A DNA stretch of 22,059 nucleotides from RH2-MAG17b sp035945515 (GCA_035945515.1 DASZAE010000241.1:1-22059), one strand, 5' to 3'. Positions 14,412 to 21,102 are shown, numbered from the stretch's first letter. The notes: a model not told the origin generated them from the letters alone. Numbers and translations are program-made.

Positions 14412-14468
14412 TGTAGCGCCGCCGTCTCGGCGGCATATTTTCAAGGCCGGCAGGATGCCGGCGCTACA
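14412..14468. repeat. Composite palindrome with TGTAGCGCCG ends
   Basis: The ends TGTAGCGCCG (14412-14421) and CGGCGCTACA (14459-14468) are a perfect 10-bp inverted repeat. Inside are two different hairpins: GCCGCCG-TCT-CGGCGGC (14418-14434) and GCCGGC-AGGAT-GCCGGC (14446-14462). Thus two stem types with the same terminal motif are joined head to head. Confidence 0.75.
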
Positions 14469-14519
14469 CGAAACCGTCACAATGTTCTGTAATCCTCAAT
14501 AAAAGGCTTCTGAAGTGAA

Positions 14520-14586
14520 GGCGGGTTTATCCCGCCATCGACTTGCTGACCACGCTGGACTTATGGCGACGTAAAGTCGCCGCTAC
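14520..14586. repeat. Two hairpins, the second overlapping a stop codon
   Basis: GGCGGG-TTTAT-CCCGCC (14520-14536) and GGCGAC-GTAAA-GTCGCC (14565-14581) are perfect 6-bp hairpins with 5-base loops. The second is followed by GCTAC (14582-14586), which on the minus strand reads GTAGC; its TAG is the stop codon of the DGPF gene at 14583. Confidence 0.7.
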
Positions 14587-14996
14587 TCGCTGGCCTTCGC
14601 GCGTTGCCGCAGCGCCTGCTCCCTGAGCTCAGGCGTTAATTCTTTGGCAAAATCTTCCATCTCAAAAATTTGCCGAAGCTCGATTTCTGTGCCGCCGCCG
14701 CATGGAGCGCGCTTGAGCCACTCCAATGCCTCTTCCATCGACTTCGCCTGCCAAACCCAGAATCCGGCAATGAGTTCTTTCGTTTCGGCGAATGGACCGT
14801 CCGTGACAATTTGCTTGCCCTCCACGAACTTAACGCGCGCCCCCTTCGAGCTTGGCCGCAGCCCTTCTCCCGCGAGCATCACGCCGGCTTTCAGCAGCTC
14901 TTCGTTGTATTTCTGCATCGCGGTCAGGATTTCCCGGCTCGGCATCACGCCCGCTTCCGACTCTTTGTTGGCTTTCACAAGCACCATAAAACGCAT
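14583..14996 (-). CDS. DGPF-domain (YCII-related) protein, longer variant
   Basis: 137 residues opening MRFMVLVKANKESEAGVMPS, with TDGPFAETKELIAGFWVWQA and a C-terminal extension ending LREQALRQRAKASE. The core matches the DGPF family, but the insertion before the motif (GEGLRPSSKGARVKFVEGK) and the tail differ from the two operon paralogues, so it belongs to another subgroup. AAAGGAG lies 9 bases before ATG. It follows the HxlR regulator gene by 134 bases in the same direction, so it is a likely target or co-transcribed partner of that regulator. The stop codon sits in the end of a palindromic repeat. Confidence 0.92.
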   Translation of the reverse strand: MRFMVLVKANKESEAGVMPSREILTAMQKYNEELLKAGVMLAGEGLRPSSKGARVKFVEGKQIVTDGPFAETKELIAGFWVWQAKSMEEALEWLKRAPCGGGTEIELRQIFEMEDFAKELTPELREQALRQRAKASE

Positions 14997-15130
14997 CGCT
15001 TTATCTCCTTTGGGTTAATTCACGGCCGGCTTCAATCCGAGGCAGCCGGCTCGCTATCCTAACGACGAACGAGGATGCGCAAAATCGACAAGCGCCGGAA
15101 ATTTCTTGGGACTCCAGCTTCTAGCGGCCA

Positions 15131-15583
15131 TTATTCCTCCTGGAATTTGGGCAGCAGCGGTGTGGGGTCGCGTTCTGCCCACCTCCGGCGGACTTCGACC
15201 AGCACTGTCGTGCGATTCTCCGCCATCTGGGCGATCACCGCGCAAGGCGCAGCGGTCTCCTCATGCCGGGCGCTCCAGATCAGCAGCTCCAGCAGCACTG
15301 GCGCCAGGTCAATGCCCTTTTCGGTGAGGCGGTAGTTGATCCGGCGCTTGTCCGCCTCGTCCCTCTCCTGGATTACGATTCCCGCCGCCGCGAGCTTTCG
15401 CAAACGGTCTGCAAGAACATTGGTGGCAATCCCCTCGCCTGATTCCTGGAACTCCTTAAACGTCCGGTAGGCGCGGACCATGAGATCACGGACAATCAGG
15501 AGCGACCAACGGTCGCCAAACTCTTCCAGGGCAATGCTCACCGGGCAGCCGGAACGCCGCCGGGGTTTTGATTTCCTGGACAC
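15131..15583 (-). CDS. HxlR-family transcriptional regulator
   Basis: 150 residues if translated from GTG at 15583. It has the family opening SGCPVSIALEEFGDRWSLLI with the conserved cysteine at residue 13, then RDLMVRAYRTFKEFQESGEG, NVLADRLRKLAAAGIV (recognition helix) and RRINYRLTEKGIDLAPVLLE. HxlR winged-helix dimers often respond to thiol-reactive compounds through that cysteine and repress a nearby detoxification gene. No Shine-Dalgarno precedes the GTG, but a -10-like TACATT lies 7 bases upstream, so the mRNA may be leaderless. The frame stays open further upstream, but that part covers the promoter and has no family similarity, so the GTG start is preferred. Neighbour: the longer DGPF gene downstream. 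Confidence 0.88.
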   Translation of the reverse strand: MSRKSKPRRRSGCPVSIALEEFGDRWSLLIVRDLMVRAYRTFKEFQESGEGIATNVLADRLRKLAAAGIVIQERDEADKRRINYRLTEKGIDLAPVLLELLIWSARHEETAAPCAVIAQMAENRTTVLVEVRRRWAERDPTPLLPKFQEE

Positions 15584-15590
15584 TTCAGGC

Positions 15591-15619
15591 AATGTAGCAC
15601 ATCGCTTGCAGCGTGCAAG
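15591..15619 (-). promoter_or_regulatory. Promoter and palindromic operator of the HxlR gene
   Basis: On the minus strand TTGCAC (15618-15613) and TACATT (15596-15591) are 16 bases apart. The -35 lies inside the perfect palindrome CTTGCA-GCG-TGCAAG (15605-15619), a plausible site for HxlR self-repression. That HxlR binds this site is inference. Confidence 0.5.
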
Positions 15620-15640
15620 TAAAAAAAATGTAAAAATTGT

Positions 15641-15671
15641 TTGACTCTGACGCTGCGTCAGGGCGGAAGAT
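15641..15671 (+). promoter_or_regulatory. MerR-type promoter with operator in a 19-base spacer
   Basis: TTGACT (15641-15646) is followed by the palindrome CTGACGC-T-GCGTCAG (15647-15661). At the 19-base spacing typical of MerR-activated promoters there is a poor -10, GAAGAT (15666-15671). The layout is the one used by TipA/BmrR-like autoregulated genes and lies directly before the MerR fragment. Confidence 0.65.
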
Positions 15672-15688
15672 GCTGCTGGAGGCAAACT

Positions 15689-15808
15689 GTGAAGAAAGCG
15701 TATCGGACTAATGAGTTCGCGGAGATGGCGGGGGTTACCGTCCGGGCGCTTCATCACTACGACCGGCTGGGGCTGCTCAAGCCGGCGCGCCATTCGGAGA
15801 GCGAGCTA
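15689..15808 (+). pseudogene. MerR-family regulator, truncated after the HTH
   Basis: A GTG start with GGAGG six bases upstream opens a reading frame whose first 40 residues are a textbook MerR N terminus: KKAYRTNEFAEMAGVTVRAL (winged HTH) then HHYDRLGLLKPARHSESEL. A full MerR activator would go on with GYRLY and a long dimerisation helix plus an effector domain. Here the similarity stops at about 15805, exactly where the coiled-coil gene ends on the other strand; the frame stays open to 15964 but only as the antisense of that gene. I infer that a rearrangement or insertion replaced the rest of the gene. The promoter and operator are intact, so a short HTH-only peptide could still be made. 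Confidence 0.7.
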
Positions 15809-18800
15809 ATGCTGGTTCCAGACTTGAATCTTTTGCCACGACTGCGGGTCGCTCCAGAGCTGCCTGAGTTTCTGCCAGTATCGCGTCCGCGCCACGTCGG
15901 CTTCAACGCCGGTGGGGAAGCTGGGTCCCTCGGCGTCGAACAGCGCCGGAGGTTGTTCCGGTAACTGGCTGCCATAGGGATAATCCGCCGTAAGATGCAC
16001 TGCGGCCCAATCCCAATAGGTCTGGGCGAGCTTCTGAGCCGTATCCGCGTGCGCGCTGGTCAACTCAGGATAGGCTTCCACGAAATCGGCAGGCGCGTTG
16101 GGCGTAAGCCTCATCACGGGGCGGTTGGCAAGATAGAGAAATAAGACAGTTGGAATAAGCGCGACGAGAACCAGCATAAAAGTGCGCGCTCGCGAAGCAG
16201 GAGCCGGCGCGGCCCCAACCTGCGGCGCCGCGCTGCGCAAATGCTCGATGCTGACCCGGCTCATCTCTTCTATTTGCGCCTGCACTGACTTGCGTTGCTT
16301 GCGGATCGATTGCTCAATCTCGGTATCGAATTGCGCGCGGCTCGCGGCGGCCATTTCCTTGAATAACTGCTGCATCTGGCCGCGTGTTTGTTCGATCGCG
16401 CTCTCGCGCATAGACCGGAGAGAGTTTTCGGCTTCCGTGGAAGCCTGCCGGCAAGCCTTCTCCGCCAGGTTTGAGCCAGAAGCCTGGATTTTTTCTTCGA
16501 TCTGCCGGACCATCAGGTCGGCTTTCTTCTCCATGCCCGCTGCGGTGGTTTCGACAAGTTCAGCGGCCACGCGAGGGAAGTCCTGCCTGCTCTTATCCAG
16601 AACAATCTGCTCGATGGTTCCGGCGGCGGCCTCGAGCTGGCCGTGGAAAATTTCAAGACGGCTATCCAGTTTTCGTTGCGCGCTCTCCAGGGCCGATTCT
16701 GAAACCGCAACCGACAGTTTTTGAAAGTCTGCGACACGCAGCTCAACCTGGGTCTTCAGATCCTTTTCTCCAGCATTAATTTTTGAGATTGCAAGCTCGA
16801 TGCTGCGCGAGATTGCCCCTTGAGCTTGCTCCTCGGCCTTCTTTGCCGCTTGACCCACGGCCTTTTCGGCGGCGGCCCTCGCGCCCTCTTGTAAAACCTC
16901 AGAGGACGCCTTTTCGAGTTTCCCGAGTTGCCGTCGCGTGTCCTCCAGAACCGAGGAACCCGATTCTGTTAAATCGGTCAGCAGTTTCTCGCGCTTCTCA
17001 TCGGTTTGTCGCTGAAGCTGGCTCCAAAAAACTTCAAGATGTTTATCGAGCGCGCGTTGAGCGCCTTCGACGCTTGCCAGCGAGACTGCCGCGAGTTGCC
17101 GTTGGTGATCGGTGACGCCGAGCTCGGCCTGGGTCTGCAGCGTCTTCTGCGCGGCGGTAATCTTTGAAATTGCAAGCTCGGCGCCGCGTGAAATTGCCCC
17201 TTGAGCTTGCTCTTCGGCCTTCTTTGCCGCTTGACCCACGGCCTCTTCGGCGGCGGACCTCGCGCTCTCTTGTAAAATCTCGGAGGACGCCTTTTCGAGC
17301 TTTCCAAGTTGCCGTCGCGTGTCCTCCAGAACCACGGAACCCGATTCTGTTAAATCAGTCAGCAGTTTCTCGCGCTTCTCATCGGTTTGCCGCTGAAGCT
17401 GGCTCCAAAAAACTTCAAGATGTTTATCCAACGCGCGTTGAGCGCCTTCGACACTTGCCAGCGAGACTGCCGCGAGTTGCCGTTGGTGATCGGTGACGCC
17501 GAGCTCGGCCTGGGTCTGCAGCGTCTTCTGCGCGGCGGTAATCTTTGAAATCGCAAGCTCGGCGCTGCGTGAAATCGCCACCTGGGCTTGATCTTCCACG
17601 CTCCGCGCCGCCTGGCTCACGGCCTTTTCCGCCGCCGCCCGGGCGGCTTCATTTAAGATTTCAGACGTGGCCTTCTCGATTTTTTTCAGTTGCCTCCGCG
17701 TGTCTTCGAGCACACCGGAGCCAGAATCTCTTAAATCGGCCAGTAGTTTTTCGCGCACCTCGTCAGTCTGCTGCTGAAGCTGTCCGGCGGATCGCTCAAG
17801 CAGCCCTGCGGTGGCTTTTGCAATGTCTTCATCGATTCGAGCCGTCGCCTTTCGCTTGAACGCGCTCAAAGCGCCTTCAAGTTGCGCCTCGAACCCGTCT
17901 ACGCTTATCTGAGCCTTGTGCGCAAGATCGTTCAGGCTGGCAGCGGCGAGTTCCTCGGCCCGCTTTTTGTATTCGGAGGCCAGCGAGGATTCCATTTGCT
18001 CCCCGGCTGCCCACAGCTTGGCCGCGGCCTCTCTCGACGCATCTTGAACCGCGCGCATAGCGGTATCCGCGTTCCCGCTCGAAACCGCGAGTTCGGCGGC
18101 GTACTTTTGCTGATCGGCGAGCAGGGAAGCCGCCATTTGCTCGCGGGCAGACTGTAATTTGGCCGTAGCCTCGGCAGTGGCTGCCTCGATCAAGCGAATC
18201 ACCGTGTCAGCATTCCGGCCCGAAGCGGCAAGCTCCTCGAGGCGTTTCTTGTGATCAGAAACAATCGAGGATTCAATCTCCTCGCGCGCCGCTTGCAACT
18301 TAGCGGCAGCCTCGGCAGTGGCAGCCTCAATCGAGCGGACGGCCGCGTCAGCATTCCGGCCTGAAGCGGCAAGCTCCTCAAGATGCCTTTTGTGTTCCGA
18401 TAGAAGTGAGGATTCGACCTGCTCGCGGGCTGCTTGCAAGCGGTCGGACGCTTCTCCCGCGGCGGCTTCAACCGAACGCAGCGCGGCATTGGCGTTTTGT
18501 GCAAGAGCTTGACTCTGCTCCTGCAGGAGGCCGGCTGATTCGCTGAGCGTTTTTTCAAGGGAAGCCATTCCCTCGGCAAGAAAGCCATTGAGAGCGCCCT
18601 CGCGAATCTCGGCGAGTTGTTTCGAGAGGGCTTGGCTAGTCTCCTGGCCTGCCGTTTGGAGGTCCCTTCTCAATTGCTCAGCGGTTTCATTGGCGAGCTT
18701 CTGATATTCGCTTGTAAATTGTTCGAGCAGCTTCCCCGCGATGTTTGGCAGCTCGTGCGCCACCTGCTTGGCCGCTTTGAGCTTGAAAAGATGGAGCGTT

Positions 18801-18940
18801 TGCTGAAGCTTTTCCTGGAATTCTGAGACTAGAGCTTTCGCCTCAGCTTGCAGACGCCGGGCGTCGGCAGGCGTAAGCACCGCTTGGGGCGGAATCCCAT
18901 TCCCATTGCTCAGCGAAGTTTCCTGCTTTTGTAGAGCCAT
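15806..18940 (-). CDS. Large repetitive coiled-coil protein with C-terminal TM segment
   Basis: 1044 residues, rich in Ala, Glu, Gln, Lys and Arg with heptad-like spacing over about 900 residues. No known enzyme motif. Residues about 150-340 hold four to five phased 47-residue repeats (EELAASGRNAD then SIEAATAEAAAKLQAAREE). Residues about 387-767 hold three 127-residue repeats (QLQRQTDEKREKLLTDL then GAQRALDKHLEVFWS). One TM helix follows near 917-938 (FMLVLVALIPTVLFLYLA), and a Trp-rich tail of about 106 residues (TYWDWAAVHL; RYWQKLRQLW) closes the protein. With no signal peptide, the coiled coil should be cytoplasmic and the tail periplasmic. AGAGGA stands before ATG at 18940. The pattern loosely recalls apolipoprotein-like or chemoreceptor-like rods, but there is no receptor signalling tip. 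The stop TAG lies at the junction with the MerR fragment. Function unknown. Confidence 0.85.
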   Translation of the reverse strand: MALQKQETSLSNGNGIPPQAVLTPADARRLQAEAKALVSEFQEKLQQTLHLFKLKAAKQVAHELPNIAGKLLEQFTSEYQKLANETAEQLRRDLQTAGQETSQALSKQLAEIREGALNGFLAEGMASLEKTLSESAGLLQEQSQALAQNANAALRSVEAAAGEASDRLQAAREQVESSLLSEHKRHLEELAASGRNADAAVRSIEAATAEAAAKLQAAREEIESSIVSDHKKRLEELAASGRNADTVIRLIEAATAEATAKLQSAREQMAASLLADQQKYAAELAVSSGNADTAMRAVQDASREAAAKLWAAGEQMESSLASEYKKRAEELAAASLNDLAHKAQISVDGFEAQLEGALSAFKRKATARIDEDIAKATAGLLERSAGQLQQQTDEVREKLLADLRDSGSGVLEDTRRQLKKIEKATSEILNEAARAAAEKAVSQAARSVEDQAQVAISRSAELAISKITAAQKTLQTQAELGVTDHQRQLAAVSLASVEGAQRALDKHLEVFWSQLQRQTDEKREKLLTDLTESGSVVLEDTRRQLGKLEKASSEILQESARSAAEEAVGQAAKKAEEQAQGAISRGAELAISKITAAQKTLQTQAELGVTDHQRQLAAVSLASVEGAQRALDKHLEVFWSQLQRQTDEKREKLLTDLTESGSSVLEDTRRQLGKLEKASSEVLQEGARAAAEKAVGQAAKKAEEQAQGAISRSIELAISKINAGEKDLKTQVELRVADFQKLSVAVSESALESAQRKLDSRLEIFHGQLEAAAGTIEQIVLDKSRQDFPRVAAELVETTAAGMEKKADLMVRQIEEKIQASGSNLAEKACRQASTEAENSLRSMRESAIEQTRGQMQQLFKEMAAASRAQFDTEIEQSIRKQRKSVQAQIEEMSRVSIEHLRSAAPQVGAAPAPASRARTFMLVLVALIPTVLFLYLANRPVMRLTPNAPADFVEAYPELTSAHADTAQKLAQTYWDWAAVHLTADYPYGSQLPEQPPALFDAEGPSFPTGVEADVARTRYWQKLRQLWSDPQSWQKIQVWNQH
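16640..17782 (-). repeat. Three tandem 381-bp coding repeats
   Basis: Units run 17782-17402, 17401-17021 and 17020-16640, each 381 bases (127 codons) with no frame change, seen from the recurring GCTGAAGCTG at 17773, 17392 and 17011. The stretch about 17417-17560 and its partner 381 bases lower (17036-17179) are nearly identical at DNA level, while the outermost halves have diverged, indicating recent duplication or gene conversion. Confidence 0.9.
17930..18510 (-). repeat. Phased 141-bp coding repeats
   Basis: A second repeat class in the same gene has a period of 141 bases (47 codons). The landmark CATTCCGGC or its variants falls at 18493, 18352, 18211 and 18070. Units encode EELAASGRNAD plus an Ala-rich helix. 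Boundaries are approximate because the outer units are worn. Confidence 0.8.
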
Positions 18941-19271
18941 GTTTTCCTCTTACTGGGTAAGCGCCACTCGGGGGCCAGCTTAGGGCCGGATTGGAACTCG
19001 GTCAGATCTAGTTCAAAGGTCTGGCAAATGGCGGGGCGTATGCGTGCTCCCGCCAGGACCGCTGCAGCAGCGATCAGCAATATAACATCGGCAAATCCAG
19101 CCCGCAAAATTAGACCGCGCCGGGATTTTCAAGGCGTAATCTTAGTTCTGCGCCCCTGAATCGCTTCTGAGACTTCAAGCTTGAGCGCGAGTGCGCGCAA
19201 GCGCGTCCCGCAAAGCGCGGAAAGCGCACAAAAAGCGATAAAAGCTCAAGCTAAACGATGGTTTGGCCGAT
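18941..19271. other. Non-coding gap with nested GC-rich inverted repeats
   Basis: AGCTTGAGC (19178-19186) pairs with GCTCAAGCT (19244-19252). Inside, GTGCGC (19191-19196) pairs with GCGCAC (19224-19229), and CGCG (19202-19205) pairs with CGCG (19216-19219), so the segment could fold into one long, interrupted hairpin of about 75 bases. It lies just downstream of the PilZ gene and may end its transcript or be a structured RNA. The remainder (18941-19177) shows no convincing gene. Confidence 0.45.
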
Positions 19272-19640
19272 TTAAGTGATGGGATGACTAAAGCTAAGCG
19301 CCCAAAGGTACGAAGGCTCGGAGCGGGTCACGCGCACCACTTGAGCCTGCAGGGACCGCACCATTGCGGGCCGCGACGAAAGACGCGGCAAAGGGGCGGC
19401 GGGTATTTCGAGAGTGATTTTCGTGTCAGGGGCCAAATAACGGCGCATAGCGAGAAGGGCGCCATTGGCACTGATGTTGAGTGTGGTTGTAAATTCCAGA
19501 AATTCCTTGCCCAACTCATCGTGCCCGCGAGCAAAAATCGGCACGGCGAGCGGCAAACGCTGGGAGAGCCGGCGCTCTTTGGTCCGCTTACGCTGTTGCA
19601 CAACAACTCCTTGCTTCTGAACGTCAGAAACGATGGGCAT
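19272..19640 (-). CDS. PilZ-domain protein
   Basis: 122 residues. It contains the c-di-GMP-binding signature of PilZ domains: RLSQR (the RxxxR motif, R24 and R28) in KERRLSQRLPLAVPIFARG and, 27 residues on, NISANG (N55, S57, G60; the D/NxSxxG motif) in TTLNISANGALLAM. No other domain, so it is a stand-alone PilZ receptor or adaptor. The first ATG (19640) has only a weak GTGAG upstream. The gene is 331 bases upstream of the coiled-coil gene in the same direction, beyond a large inverted repeat, and divergent from the soluble histidine kinase. Binding of c-di-GMP is predicted because both motifs are intact; the target process is not evident. Confidence 0.87.
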   Translation of the reverse strand: MPIVSDVQKQGVVVQQRKRTKERRLSQRLPLAVPIFARGHDELGKEFLEFTTTLNISANGALLAMRRYLAPDTKITLEIPAAPLPRLSSRPAMVRSLQAQVVRVTRSEPSYLWALSFSHPIT

Positions 19641-20004
19641 TAGTTCTCACATGGCATTTCACCGCTCGTTGACACCATGCGCCTCTTGTGACATATTAGC
19701 AAGCAAAGGGCCAAAGAAGCTCATGAAACCTTTTTTATCTGCCCCAATAACTACTATAACTCACAATAAGATAACATGGTTGTCGCCGAGCCATCGAGCA
19801 AGATCAAGGGCGCGATTAAAATCCAAGAGCAAACCTTTTCTCATCCTAGGAAGAGGATTTCTCTTCCCCTTGGCGATTGCTTATAGGGGGTCTCACCTTT
19901 CAGAAGCATGTACGGCATAGACTAAAGACTGCTGTGAGCCGAAAGACGGGAAGCCGGAGCAATCCAATTAAGCACGTGCAAGTCGTGCACGACAAGGATT
20001 AAAC
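19641..20004. other. Divergent gap between the PilZ and histidine kinase genes
   Basis: This gap of 364 bases is more AT-rich than its surroundings. Besides the candidate promoter at 19669-19697 it contains a small hairpin GCACG-TGCAAGT-CGTGC (19972-19988) just before the kinase ribosome binding site (AAGGA). I looked for a c-di-GMP riboswitch because of the PilZ neighbour and did not find one. A 65-codon frame (19723-19920) is not supported. Confidence 0.5.
19669..19697 (+). promoter_or_regulatory. Candidate promoter for the soluble histidine kinase
   Basis: Perfect TTGACA at 19669-19674, a 17-base spacer and CATATT (19692-19697, 4 of 6). If used, transcription would begin near 19704 and leave a leader of about 300 bases before the kinase ATG. 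Confidence 0.4.
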
Positions 20005-20916
20005 ATGAGTAAGGTTCAGTCAAGTCCCCAAACCTCGGAGCCTGAAGCCGGTGAGAAGCTTGATGGCGTGGCCAGCGAAATGATTGACGACGCAACGGGA
20101 ATGACCCCTACGGGATATACGGAATTGCTCAGCGGCTTCCAGGAGTTGCAAGAGGAAAACCGGCGCCGCACGGTCGCGCTGGGGACGGCGGCACATCAGC
20201 TAAAAACACCCTTGGCTATTATTTCAGGCTATATCGAGCTCATGCTTACCAAGAAGCCTGGCGCCATCAATGAGCGGCAGGAGCAAATTTTGCAGGAGTC
20301 GCAGATTAATTGCACGCGCCTGCGGCAGTACATTGAGGATTTTCTCAGCTACAGCGCGCTCGAAACAGGCAAGCTGGCGCTGAAATACAGCGCCAACGAT
20401 TTGAATGCTTGCCTCTCGGAACTTTATTCCTACTGGCTTTCTTCATTTCAGAAAAAGGGCGTGGCGCTCTATTTGCCGGCTCGCAACCCGCTGCCCACAT
20501 TTGCTTTTGATTACGATAAATTGCAGCACGTGGTCTCCAACCTGCTTGAAAACGCGCTGAAGTTCACTCCTGTGGGAGGCGCCGTCTGGCTGACGGCGGA
20601 GTTGCACCTGTGGGAGCGGCGCAGCCAGCAAGAGACCCGTTTCACGCACGATCGGCGGCGGAAGCCGCTCGACGGTCCGAACTCGGCGCGCGTCTCCGTC
20701 TCTGACACGGGACCGGGCATTGCGCCCGAATACCAGCAAGAAATTTTCGACGACTTTGTAAAACTGCCCCAAACTGGCGATCCTGTGGGAGGCATGGGAT
20801 TGGGCCTTGCCATCGCGCGAAGGCTGATCCTGGCGCACAATGGGAAAATCTGGGTGGAGAGCGAATTAGGTTCGGGAAGCACGTTTTCATTCTTGCTTCC
20901 ACTTAAGCCATTTTGA
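20005..20916 (+). CDS. Soluble sensor histidine kinase
   Basis: 303 residues, no TM segment and no PAS or GAF sensor domain: a polar 40-residue N terminus, a short coiled coil (41-58), HisKA with H64 in GTAAHQLKTPLAIISGYIEL, and a HATPase domain with N183 (NLLENALKFTP), DTGPGI (234-239) and GGMGLGLAIARR (262-273). Between N-box and G1 box lies an extra charged loop (about 201-229, including ERRSQQETRFTHDRRRKPLD) not usual in this domain. AAGGA precedes the ATG by 8 bases. The sigma-54 activator with a receiver domain follows 336 bases downstream on the same strand and is the likely phosphorylation partner. The cytoplasmic location suggests sensing of an internal cue or of a partner protein. 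Confidence 0.92.
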   Translation: MSKVQSSPQTSEPEAGEKLDGVASEMIDDATGMTPTGYTELLSGFQELQEENRRRTVALGTAAHQLKTPLAIISGYIELMLTKKPGAINERQEQILQESQINCTRLRQYIEDFLSYSALETGKLALKYSANDLNACLSELYSYWLSSFQKKGVALYLPARNPLPTFAFDYDKLQHVVSNLLENALKFTPVGGAVWLTAELHLWERRSQQETRFTHDRRRKPLDGPNSARVSVSDTGPGIAPEYQQEIFDDFVKLPQTGDPVGGMGLGLAIARRLILAHNGKIWVESELGSGSTFSFLLPLKPF

Positions 20917-21074
20917 AGGCAACCGGAGCAGGTTTCGAGACGAACCCTCGTTCCAGTTTCCGCTTGCCCGGACCCACCGGGATCAGGCCCGGATTTAGCT
21001 CGGGGCCACCGGACGCAAAGCCCGCTCCACAAGCACGCGAAAAGCGCGCGCAAGACCCTTCCTTCGTGCTAATG

Positions 21075-21102
21075 TTGAACAAGTAACTGAAAAACTTATG
21101 AG
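21075..21102 (+). promoter_or_regulatory. Candidate promoter upstream of the sigma-54 activator
   Basis: TTGAAC (21075-21080), a 16-base spacer and TATGAG (21097-21102). It would start transcription near 21109, about 145 bases before the activator. No sigma-54-type TGGCA-N7-TTGC site was seen. Confidence 0.3.

Noticed and set aside
2842..14586. Palindromic elements as terminal inverted repeats of an insertion sequence
   Set aside because: No transposase frame lies between any pair and the elements are under 100 bases; they fit REP-like or terminator-like repeats better.
15809..15964. Continuation of the MerR frame into the coiled-coil gene region
   Set aside because: It is antisense to the conserved-looking Trp-rich C terminus of the coiled-coil protein and lacks the GYRLY and dimerisation helix expected of MerR.
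16640..18510. Regularly spaced repeats considered as a CRISPR array
   Set aside because: The periods are 141 and 381 bases, stay in frame and encode coiled-coil repeats; there are no spacers and no cas genes.
18910..19107. 65-codon minus-strand frame with a hydrophobic N terminus, overlapping the coiled-coil gene start
   Set aside because: Its only start is TTG without a ribosome binding site, and there is no similarity I recognise. It may deserve a look, but I cannot support it.
19633..19920. Plus-strand frame in the gap before the soluble histidine kinase
   Set aside because: The product is Ser/Arg/Lys-rich without recognisable features, and the Shine-Dalgarno is weak; it more likely lies in the leader of the kinase transcript.
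19700..20004. c-di-GMP riboswitch in the leader near the PilZ gene
   Set aside because: The conserved GEMM core and its paired stems could not be found; only a short unrelated hairpin is present.
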